Origin: Paenibacillus caui
Lineage (GTDB): Bacteria; Bacillota; Bacilli; Paenibacillales; Paenibacillaceae
Length of the DNA stretch: 64,000 bases
Direction of reading: 5' to 3'
Assembly (NCBI RefSeq): GCF_019904135.1
Contig: NZ_JAIOGQ010000018.1
Coordinates: 32,528 to 96,527, forward strand
Shown: in pieces, positions 29,716 through 37,510 of the stretch
Layout: every line of letters starts with the position of its first letter
Numbering within the stretch: position 1 is the first letter of the stretch
Translations under genes and position numbers: made by a program
Notes under the pieces: generated by a model
What the model saw: only the letters and a program-made list of their open reading frames with translations
What the model was told of the DNA's origin: nothing
Databases searched by the model: none

Positions 29716-30678
29716 ATGTTGACGAACAGGGAGATCAGCACTCCACATGAGTACGCTCAGACAATCAAGCCCGAAAAACATACCTGGCGCAAAATAAAAC
29801 GCAATTACGAGCTTTATTTGTTCCTGCTGCCGATTATTATCCTTTATTTGGTATTCAGGTATTATCCGATGTATGGGGTTCAGATTGCCTTCAAAGACTT
29901 TTCGCCAAGCCGGGGCATATGGGGCAGCGAATGGGTCGGCTTCAAATACTTTCAGCAGTTCTTTGACTCCTATAATTTCTGGAACCTTATCGAGAACACG
30001 ATCACGTTAAGCTTTCTGTCGCTTGTCTTCAGTTTTCCGGTGCCGATTATCGTGGCCATCATGCTGAATCAAATGCTCGCCAAACGATACAAGAAATTTG
30101 TCCAGTCTGTCATCTACGCACCGCATTTTATTTCCACTGTCGTCCTAGTCGGTATGCTGAACGTGTTCCTGTCGCCCAACAGCGGCATTGTAAATCATAT
30201 CATTTCGTTTTTTGGCGGAAAACCGGTACTGTTTATGGCTGACGAGAACTGGTTTCGCCCCCTGTATATTTTGTCCGGCATTTGGCAGGAGACGGGCTTC
30301 TCAACCATTATTTATTTAGCCGCCCTAGCGGGAGTCAATCCGGAGCTTCATGAAGCCGCTGTCATGGATGGCGCAAACAAATGGAAGCGGGTTTGGCACG
30401 TGGATATTCCGGCGATTTTGCCGACGATCGTGATCCTGCTGATCCTTGCCTTGGGCAATATTATGAGCATTGGTTTTGAAAAGGCTTTCTTGATGCAAAG
30501 TGACCTGAACTACGCCACCTCGAACATCATTCCTACTTATGTGTACGAATTGGGGATTCAAAAATCGCAGTACAGCTTCTCGACAGCCATCGGCCTGTTT
30601 AACTCCGTGATCAATATCATTTTGATCGTTGCAGTCAACCGAATTGCCAAAAAACTGACAGAAACCAGCCTGTGGTAG
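29716..30678 (+). CDS. ABC transporter permease, LplB-like (sugar uptake)
   Basis: Membrane permease of 320 aa from the ATG at 29716 (or 29713, three bases earlier), with AAAGGGGG upstream. A cytosolic N-terminus precedes six predicted membrane spans. The permease loop that contacts the ATPase reads EAAVMDGANKWKRVWHVDIP. It resembles the LplB/YtcP group that pairs with large lipoprotein binding proteins for oligosaccharides. It is the first gene after operator 2; the partner permease begins 12 nt after the stop. No ATPase gene is in the island. Confidence 0.9.
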   Translation: MLTNREISTPHEYAQTIKPEKHTWRKIKRNYELYLFLLPIIILYLVFRYYPMYGVQIAFKDFSPSRGIWGSEWVGFKYFQQFFDSYNFWNLIENTITLSFLSLVFSFPVPIIVAIMLNQMLAKRYKKFVQSVIYAPHFISTVVLVGMLNVFLSPNSGIVNHIISFFGGKPVLFMADENWFRPLYILSGIWQETGFSTIIYLAALAGVNPELHEAAVMDGANKWKRVWHVDIPAILPTIVILLILALGNIMSIGFEKAFLMQSDLNYATSNIIPTYVYELGIQKSQYSFSTAIGLFNSVINIILIVAVNRIAKKLTETSLW

Positions 30679-30690
30679 GAGGGACCCGCC

Positions 30691-31587
30691 GTGAACACTC
30701 TACTAAGCAGAAAAACAAAAGGCGATATGTTGTTTGACGCTGCCAACTATATTCTGTTGACCCTCATCATGCTGACGGTGCTTTATCCGCTGTATTTTAT
30801 CCTGATTGCTTCCATAAGCGACCCCAATTTGGTTTATTCCGGAGAAGTGTGGCTGTTTCCCCGGGGGTTCACCTGGGACGGCTATGACCGGATATTTAAC
30901 GACTCTTCCATCTGGCGCGGGTATGCGAACTCCATTCTGTACGCAGTGGTGGGGACGCTGATCGGAGTATCGCTGACGGTGCTTGCGGCCTATCCGCTAT
31001 CCAGAAAAGATTTGGTGGGAAGAGGGACCATCATGTGGTTTCTGCTCGCTACGATGTTTTTTAGCGGAGGACTCATTCCAACCTATTTGCTCATCAAGGA
31101 TCTGAATATGCTGAATACCATTTGGGCTTTGGCCCTGCCCGGTGCCGGAGGCGTGTTCAATATCATTATCGTACGTACCTTCTTCCAGTCCTCGCTGCCG
31201 GATGAAATGTGGGAGGCGGCTTCCATCGACGGCTGTTCCAACTGGAGATATTTTCTGAGCATCGTGCTTCCTTTATCGAAGGCGATTATCGCGGTAATGG
31301 TGCTTTATCATATCGTCGGCTTCTGGAACGGATTCTTCGACGCCCTGATTTATCTCAATGACGAGAAGAAGTACCCGCTCCAGCTGGTTCTGCGGAATAT
31401 TCTCGTTCAAAACCAGGTGAACGCAAACATGATGGTCGATGTGGAATCCTATGCCGCGAAGATGCGGGTCACCGAGCTGATCAAATACGGCGTGATCATC
31501 GTGTCCAGCTTGCCTTTACTGATTTTGTATCCCTTCCTGCAAAAATATTTTGTCAAAGGTGTCATGATCGGCTCTATCAAGGGATAG
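30691..31587 (+). CDS. ABC transporter permease, YtcP/LplC-like (sugar uptake)
   Basis: Second permease of the transporter, 298 aa, starting at GTG 30691 with AGGAGGG 7 nt upstream. Six membrane spans are predicted. The ATPase-contact loop reads EAASIDGCSNWRYFLSIVLP, and the C-terminal end FVKGVMIGSIKG is typical of this group. It forms a heterodimer with the preceding permease by family analogy. A short GGGTG/CACCC hairpin (31607-31619) lies between it and the binding protein. Confidence 0.9.
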   Translation: MNTLLSRKTKGDMLFDAANYILLTLIMLTVLYPLYFILIASISDPNLVYSGEVWLFPRGFTWDGYDRIFNDSSIWRGYANSILYAVVGTLIGVSLTVLAAYPLSRKDLVGRGTIMWFLLATMFFSGGLIPTYLLIKDLNMLNTIWALALPGAGGVFNIIIVRTFFQSSLPDEMWEAASIDGCSNWRYFLSIVLPLSKAIIAVMVLYHIVGFWNGFFDALIYLNDEKKYPLQLVLRNILVQNQVNANMMVDVESYAAKMRVTELIKYGVIIVSSLPLLILYPFLQKYFVKGVMIGSIKG

Positions 31588-31705
31588 ACGTCTGAACACT
31601 GAAGGGGGGTGGTCCACCCGGGACGGAGCAGCCTCTCGGTTTTTGTAGGGGCTATTAGCAGCAGTGCCAGAAGTCATGGTGATCAATAAGGGAGGTTATG
31701 AACAA

Positions 31706-33331
31706 ATGAAAAAGATTGTAAGATCCGCCTCAGCTGTAATGCTTGCCGGAGCTTTGGTTCTGGCGGGCTGTTCCGGCGGGAGTTCGGGCAATGGGAACGG
31801 GTATGTGGGCAAGGCTGAACAGGATACCAATTTCAACAAAGAAGGATTGCCGATCGTCAAAGAACCGGTGACATTGAAAGTAGTTGCTCCTAAAGCCGCT
31901 CTGGCCCCGAATTTCAGTGAGATGGAAATCTTCAAAAAGCTGGAGAAGGAAACCAATGTGAAAATCGACTGGGAGAACATCCCGGATACCGACTATGTCG
32001 AGAAAAAGAATCTGCTGGTCGCGAGCGACACGCTTCCGGACGCGTTTTATGCCGCCGGGTTTACGGACTACGATCTCGTGACCTATGGTAAGGACGGCAC
32101 GATCCTGCCGCTGGAGGATTTGATCGACAAGTATGCCCCCAATTTGAAGAAGCTGCTGGAGAAGAGGCCGGATATCAAGGCAGCCATCACTGCACCAGAT
32201 GGGCATATCTACGGACTGCCGACCTTTGAAGAAAATGAAATCGGAACGAATCCGTTCTTCCATGCGATCAATACAAAGTGGCTGGATAAGCTTGGACTCA
32301 AATTCCCGGAAACGCTTGATGAGTATACCGATGCTCTGGTAGCCTTTAAAAACCAGGATCCAAATGAAAACGGCAAACCGGACGAAATTCCTTTAAGCTT
32401 TATGCACATGCAGTGGTGTATGGATATCGGCGGATTGTTCGGCGCGTTTGGACTGCCGGACAATTTGGAACACCGGATCGTTCGGGACGGGAAGGTTATC
32501 TTTACCGCAGTTCAGCCGGAGTACAAGGAAGCCCTGAAATATTTTAATGAGAAGTGGTATAAGCAAGGACTGATTGATCCCGAATCGTTCACCCAGGATG
32601 CGCCCCAATATTTGGCTAAAGGCAAAACTTCCGATGAAACGCTGGGATCCTTCGTTTGGTGGGAGATCGAAGAGGTTGTAGGCGCTGACCGGGGTAAGGA
32701 TTATGCGCTGGTGCCTCCGCTGAAAGGACCCGGCGGGAAGCAGGGCATCGGCCGTGCCAATGGCGGCGGGCCTGCACGCGGATCATTTGTGATTACGAAG
32801 GCGGATAAGTATCCTGAAATTACGATGCGGTGGATTGATCAGCAGTACGAACCTTACATGGCGGCGCAAATTCACTGGGGTCCGATCGATGTTGTGTATA
32901 AGAAGGACGCTAGCGGAAAATTGGTGAATTTGCCGCTTCCGGAAGGCGTTTCAGCGGGCGAATTCCGCCAAAAGGTTGCCCCCGGAGCCGGGGCGCCGGG
33001 TGTGATCACCAAAGACGATTTCGGAAAGATTGTGGATATGGAGCCGCGCGCCAAGCAGCGCAAGGTGGATCTGGAGAAATTCTATGAGCCCTATATGGAG
33101 AAGGAGAATTATCCGGGCATCTTTTTCCTGCCGGAAGAGCTGGATACGATTAACCGGATCGAGCCGGAGCTGATTAAATTCGTGAATACGCAGAGAGGGA
33201 AATTCATCGTTGACGGCAATATCGATGCGGAGTGGGACAATTATGTGAAAACGCTCGACAAGATGGGCCTTAAAGAATTGATGGAGGTTTATCAGAAAGG
33301 TCTTGACCGCTACAACCAAAACATCAAATAA
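31706..33331 (+). CDS. Extracellular solute-binding lipoprotein of the sugar ABC transporter
   Basis: Membrane-tethered binding protein of 541 aa. The signal peptide ends in the lipobox LAGC with the lipidated Cys22, followed by a glycine/serine linker. The large mature domain resembles the LplA/YtcQ group of oligosaccharide-binding proteins. The start at 31706 has AAGGGAGG upstream; the frame is open 42 nt earlier without a signal-like start. Its ligand is probably a fructo-oligosaccharide because GH32 genes follow, but that is inference. Confidence 0.92.
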   Translation: MKKIVRSASAVMLAGALVLAGCSGGSSGNGNGYVGKAEQDTNFNKEGLPIVKEPVTLKVVAPKAALAPNFSEMEIFKKLEKETNVKIDWENIPDTDYVEKKNLLVASDTLPDAFYAAGFTDYDLVTYGKDGTILPLEDLIDKYAPNLKKLLEKRPDIKAAITAPDGHIYGLPTFEENEIGTNPFFHAINTKWLDKLGLKFPETLDEYTDALVAFKNQDPNENGKPDEIPLSFMHMQWCMDIGGLFGAFGLPDNLEHRIVRDGKVIFTAVQPEYKEALKYFNEKWYKQGLIDPESFTQDAPQYLAKGKTSDETLGSFVWWEIEEVVGADRGKDYALVPPLKGPGGKQGIGRANGGGPARGSFVITKADKYPEITMRWIDQQYEPYMAAQIHWGPIDVVYKKDASGKLVNLPLPEGVSAGEFRQKVAPGAGAPGVITKDDFGKIVDMEPRAKQRKVDLEKFYEPYMEKENYPGIFFLPEELDTINRIEPELIKFVNTQRGKFIVDGNIDAEWDNYVKTLDKMGLKELMEVYQKGLDRYNQNIK

Positions 33332-33335
33332 TCAT

Positions 33336-33450
33336 AGATGGATAGATTCTGAAGAAGCGAAGCGTTCGCCTTTGTCCCCGGATTTCTCCTTAGTTAAGGC
33401 CTATTCAAAGAAATCCGGGGGGAACAGCGACCTTAAAGAACTATCCATCT
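33336..33450. repeat. 115-bp nested inverted-repeat element (MITE-like or mRNA stabiliser)
   Basis: The outer arms AGATGGATAG (33336-33345) and CTATCCATCT (33441-33450) are perfect complements, extended inwards by TTCT/AGAA. TCGC/GCGA and TGT/ACA pair further in, then a perfect 12-bp stem (CCCCGGATTTCT 33376-33387 with AGAAATCCGGGG 33409-33420) closes a 21-nt loop. It lies 4 nt after the binding-protein stop. No clear target-site duplication was seen. Confidence 0.7.
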
Positions 33451-33575
33451 TCGTAGTGACATATGATTCAATCATTTATTCAACTTATATAGATCAAAAA
33501 ACATTATATAAAGATGGGTGGGAGAATCGTGCAGGAAATCATACCTGCCCGGAATCAGAGAGGTGACGGGTTCAT

Positions 33576-35042
33576 ATGACAGAGCAGTTTAACGAGACGC
33601 TTCGGCCGCAGTTTCATTTTACTCCGGCTGCAAATTGGATGAATGATCCGAATGGGCTTGTTTATTATGAAGGGGAATACCATTTATTTTATCAGCATCA
33701 TCCAGACAGCTGTGTCTGGGGACCGATGCATTGGGGACACGCCGTAAGCAGGGATCTGGTGCACTGGGAGCATTTGCCGATCGCTCTATTTCCCGATGAG
33801 GCAGGGATGATCTTCTCGGGATGCTGCGTGGTTGACCAGGATGACAGCAGCGGCCTTTTTAACGGAGGGTCGGGTTTGGTTGCCCTGTTCACATTGGCGG
33901 ATGACGGATCTGAATCTGGGACCCCGTTTCAGTGTCAAGGCATAGCTTTCAGCAAGGACCGCGGCAGGACCTGGACCAAATACGCTGGAAATCCGGTTCT
34001 TTCGGATGAGAACTATCAGGATTTCCGGGACCCGAAAGTGTTCTGGCATGAAGACAGCGGCCTTTGGGTCATGCTGCTGGCGGCCGGGGACCGGATCGCC
34101 TTCTATACCTCGCCAAATTTGCGGGAATGGTCGTTCGCCAGCCACTTTGGCATAGGCGAGGGCTCGCACGACGGAGTCTGGGAATGCCCGGATTTGTTTC
34201 GGCTTTCAGCCGGGGGCGGCAGAAGCAAATGGATCATGATCGTGAGCATTGGCGACAGTCCTGAGGCCGGATCAAAGACGCAGTATTTTATTGGCGAGTT
34301 CGACGGGCGGGAATTCAGGAACGACCGTCCGGCTGACGAAGTCCTGTGGCTTGATGACGGCCGCGACAACTATGCCGGTGTATCGTGGAGCGATATTCCG
34401 GACAGCGACGGCCGGAGAATTTATATCGGCTGGATGAACAACTGGAAATATGCGAAGATCATCCCGGCCGAGTCGTGGCGCGGAGCCATGACCCTCCCGC
34501 GTGAGCTGTATCTGAAGCAGGAGAAGGATGGCCTTCGTCTCGTTCAAACCCCGGTCAGAGAACTGCGGAAGCTCCGTCTATCAACAGAAAGCCGGGACCG
34601 CTTTGACCTTAAGCCCGGGGCTGATTTCCGCTTGAGCCATAACCGGCAGCTGTTGGAGATCGAGGTGCTGTTTGAGCTGGGGCAGGCGGCTGAAGTAGGT
34701 CTGAAGCTAAGCACCGGGATACAGGGACAGGAGACGAAAGTAGGTTATGACGCAAGGAGTCAGGAGCTGTTTATCGACCGAACCGTCTCCGGCGAGACCA
34801 AGTTTCATCCCGATTTTGCATGCAGACACAGCGCCCGAATGAATCCAGCGGATGGAACGGTACAGCTTCAGATCTGGGTGGACCGCAGCTCGGTCGAGGT
34901 GTTTGGAGATGGCGGAAAGACCGTCATGACGGATCAGATTTTTCCCGGGCAGCCTGGCGGAGACATGGAGTTTTACGCGCTGGGCGGGAGCGCAGCAGTG
35001 CTTGATCTGCATGTTCATGAGCTGGAATCCATCTATAGATAA
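33576..35042 (+). CDS. GH32 beta-fructosidase (levanase/inulinase/sucrase-type), cytoplasmic
   Basis: Glycoside hydrolase of family 32, 488 aa, with no signal peptide, so it probably acts on imported oligosaccharides. The nucleophile is Asp24 in WMNDPNG, the transition-state stabiliser Asp152 in FRDPK, and the acid/base Glu203 in WECPD. The five-bladed propeller is followed by a C-terminal beta-sandwich (WVDRSSVEVFGDGG). Cleaved products would be fructose and glucose. It is followed 9 nt later by a second, unusual GH32 gene. Exact substrate cannot be settled from sequence. Confidence 0.95.
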   Translation: MTEQFNETLRPQFHFTPAANWMNDPNGLVYYEGEYHLFYQHHPDSCVWGPMHWGHAVSRDLVHWEHLPIALFPDEAGMIFSGCCVVDQDDSSGLFNGGSGLVALFTLADDGSESGTPFQCQGIAFSKDRGRTWTKYAGNPVLSDENYQDFRDPKVFWHEDSGLWVMLLAAGDRIAFYTSPNLREWSFASHFGIGEGSHDGVWECPDLFRLSAGGGRSKWIMIVSIGDSPEAGSKTQYFIGEFDGREFRNDRPADEVLWLDDGRDNYAGVSWSDIPDSDGRRIYIGWMNNWKYAKIIPAESWRGAMTLPRELYLKQEKDGLRLVQTPVRELRKLRLSTESRDRFDLKPGADFRLSHNRQLLEIEVLFELGQAAEVGLKLSTGIQGQETKVGYDARSQELFIDRTVSGETKFHPDFACRHSARMNPADGTVQLQIWVDRSSVEVFGDGGKTVMTDQIFPGQPGGDMEFYALGGSAAVLDLHVHELESIYR

Positions 35043-35051
35043 GGGGAACCG

Positions 35052-37307
35052 ATGATGAATGGAGCTGGGCGAAAGGAATTAATCGCTTATTGGCCTATGG
35101 ATGAAGGAAAAGGGAGGACAGTCAGGGAAGCCGTAACCGGACAGGAGGACGCCGTTCATTATGTGTTCAATGAGGCCAGCTATACCGTGTCCCGCGATCC
35201 GCAGTGGAGGCCGGGCGTTCATGGCGGCAGCTTGTCCTTTGACGGATATTCCACGTACGTGCGCCACGAAAACGGGAAGAGACTTTCCTGTGCCTCCTTT
35301 AGCATTGAAGCCTGGGTTGCCCCCCGCTCTTATGAGTGGGGGGATGAAGGCAAATTGTCGGCCATTGTGAACCAGCATGACCGTGAGCTTTGCCACGGCT
35401 ATATTTTAGGCATGTTCCGGCACGGTTCCTGGTCATTCCAGTTCGGACTGGACGGCGGGTGGACGGAGGTATGGGCTGATGACGCCTATCCGCTTCGCAA
35501 AAATCAGTGGTCCCATATCGCGGCGGTTTTTAACGGAAGCGAAGGAACCGTCAAGCTTTATCTAAACGGACGCGAAGCCGGATCAAAGGATATCAGCCCC
35601 GGAAGCCGGCTCGAAGCAGGGCCGGGGGATCTGCTGATCGGGAGAAACAACTGCCCGGCGAAGCTCGCGGAGATATTTACGCTGAGCATGTTCAGCGGTC
35701 TGATCGATGAGGTTAAACTCTATGGGGATGCCCTTTCGGCTGAGGAGATCGCAGCCTCGTTTGCCCAAACGTTGTCCGTTCACGGCGGCGATCTTCCGCC
35801 CATCCGCAAGGAAGATATTGCGCTCGACCGAAGCCCCCTGCTCCAAGACAAACACCGTCCAAAGTTCCATATCAGTCCGCCTGCACACTGGATGAACGAG
35901 CCTCACGCGCCGGTTTATTTCAACGGACAATATCATTTGTTTTACCAGCATAATCCGCAAGGTCCTTATTTCCACGGCATCCACTGGGGGCATTGGGTCA
36001 GCGATGATCTCGTCCACTGGCGGGATCTGCCGGTAGCCCTTGCACCGGAGAGAGATGAGCTTGCGCCTGACGGCATTTGGTCTGGAAGCGCTTCCTACGA
36101 TGAATCCGGCCTGCCGGTGCTGTTCTTCACCGCCGGGCATGACGGCGCATCGCCGAATCAGCGGATAGCGCTGGCGCGCAGCACTTTTGAAGAGGACGGG
36201 GATAACGATCTTGTTCGCTGGATCAAGCATCCGGACCCGCTGATCATTCAGAAGCAAGGGATGGGGCTGTTCGGCGATTTTCGCGATCCTTTTGTCTGGC
36301 GGGACGGGACGAAGTGGTATATGCTCGTCTGCTCCGGCACGGATGGCCAAGGCGGAACTGCGCTCGCTTTCGTATCGGACAATATGCTGGACTGGACGTA
36401 CAAGGGCCCTTTTTACATCGGCAATGATGAGAAATACCCTTATTTGGGCCCGGTTTGGGAGCTTCCCGTTCTGCTGCCGCTGGGAGAGGACGCGGAGGGA
36501 AGAACCAAGCATCTCTTTCTGATCAGTCCGGTTGGCTCGGGTGCCGATGTCGAGGTCTTTTACTGGATCGGCGAGCTGGACAAAGAAAACGTGAAATTCC
36601 ATCCCGACCAGGAGGAGCCGCAGCTGGTGGATGTCGGGGATTTTCATTTTACCGGTCCCAGCGGTATGGTCGATCCGCGGACGGGTAGAAACATCGTATT
36701 CACGATTGCCCAGGGGGAACGCACCTCCAAAGCCGAATATGAAGCCGGATGGGCGCATAACGCCGGGTTGCCTGTTCATCTTTTCCTAAGGCAGGACGGA
36801 CGTATCGGGGTTGAACCGATTGAAGAGCTGCAGTCGCTTCGCGGCGAGAAACTGGCCGACATCCATGATGTGCCTGTGGAGCAGATCAATCGGCTAATCA
36901 GCGGCATTCAAGGCGACATGCTGGAGATCCGCATCCGCCTGAAGGCCGGAACGGCAACACAGATGGGGATTAAAGTCCGGCGCTCCCCGGGCGGAGAAGA
37001 AGAGACGCTGCTGTATTATGATGCCGGCGAGCAAATGCTGAAAGCGGATCGAAGCAAAACGTCACGAAGTCCGGAAGAACGCTGCGGCGGTATCCAGGGA
37101 GGGCATCTGGAGCTTAAGGGAGAGGATCCGGACCTTCACATTTATGTGGATCATTCGATGATTGAAATGTACGCAAACGGTCTTAAAAGCCTGACTACCC
37201 GTGCTTATCCAAGCCGCCCGGACGCCCTTGGCCTTCAGGTCTGGGCAGATGGCACGCTGCAGGTGAAGTCATTGGAGATATGGGCTATGAAGTCGATTTT
37301 TAAATAG
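35052..37307 (+). CDS. LamG-GH32 two-domain protein with altered catalytic motif
   Basis: 751 aa without signal peptide. Residues about 10-240 are a LamG/concanavalin-like jelly roll (IAYWPMDEGKGRTV, SFSIEAWVAPRSYEW, GLIDEVKLYGDALSAEEIA). Residues about 270-750 are GH32. The usual WMNDPNG box reads WMNEPHAP, so the nucleophile position is Glu283. The RDP box is intact (Asp412), and the acid/base glutamate is probably Glu470 in VWELP, where the usual cysteine is leucine. The C-terminal sandwich keeps YVDHSMIEMYANG. It may act on a special fructan or transfer fructosyl groups, or be a non-hydrolysing homologue. The first ATG follows AAGGGG. Confidence 0.88.
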   Translation: MMNGAGRKELIAYWPMDEGKGRTVREAVTGQEDAVHYVFNEASYTVSRDPQWRPGVHGGSLSFDGYSTYVRHENGKRLSCASFSIEAWVAPRSYEWGDEGKLSAIVNQHDRELCHGYILGMFRHGSWSFQFGLDGGWTEVWADDAYPLRKNQWSHIAAVFNGSEGTVKLYLNGREAGSKDISPGSRLEAGPGDLLIGRNNCPAKLAEIFTLSMFSGLIDEVKLYGDALSAEEIAASFAQTLSVHGGDLPPIRKEDIALDRSPLLQDKHRPKFHISPPAHWMNEPHAPVYFNGQYHLFYQHNPQGPYFHGIHWGHWVSDDLVHWRDLPVALAPERDELAPDGIWSGSASYDESGLPVLFFTAGHDGASPNQRIALARSTFEEDGDNDLVRWIKHPDPLIIQKQGMGLFGDFRDPFVWRDGTKWYMLVCSGTDGQGGTALAFVSDNMLDWTYKGPFYIGNDEKYPYLGPVWELPVLLPLGEDAEGRTKHLFLISPVGSGADVEVFYWIGELDKENVKFHPDQEEPQLVDVGDFHFTGPSGMVDPRTGRNIVFTIAQGERTSKAEYEAGWAHNAGLPVHLFLRQDGRIGVEPIEELQSLRGEKLADIHDVPVEQINRLISGIQGDMLEIRIRLKAGTATQMGIKVRRSPGGEEETLLYYDAGEQMLKADRSKTSRSPEERCGGIQGGHLELKGEDPDLHIYVDHSMIEMYANGLKSLTTRAYPSRPDALGLQVWADGTLQVKSLEIWAMKSIFK

Positions 37308-37326
37308 AAAGCACTGCAGAACTTTT

Positions 37327-37370
37327 AAAATGGCTGGGCGAAAGAACTTTCTGCCCGGGCCATTTTTTTT
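37327..37370 (+). terminator. Intrinsic terminator at the end of the sugar island
   Basis: AAATGGCTGGGC (37328-37339) pairs with GCCCGGGCCATTT (37353-37365, one bulge), followed by a long T run. Confidence 0.85.
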
Positions 37371-37469
37371 ATGTCTGATGAGGTACGCGGGCCAGGCGGC
37401 CAGCCCTTTACAGGCTTAATGGCCTTTCTTTCGGGCAACCCTTGGAATTGAATAAGGAAAGTGCAAATA

Positions 37470-37478
37470 TGCTATAGT
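37470..37478 (+). promoter_or_regulatory. Extended -10 promoter of the SNF2 helicase gene
   Basis: TGCTATAGT, with TG at 37470-37471 and TATAGT at 37473-37478. TTGAAT at 37448-37453 is a weak -35 with a 19-nt spacer. A transcript from here begins near 37485, after the first in-frame TTG at 37478. Confidence 0.5.
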
Positions 37479-37510
37479 TGAATAAACACTTGAAAGGATA
37501 CCGTAAACGT

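Noticed and set aside
33303..33566. 87-residue open frame spanning the 115-bp inverted repeat
   Set aside because: It begins inside the binding-protein gene without a ribosome binding site and reads through the hairpin. Composition is not protein-like.
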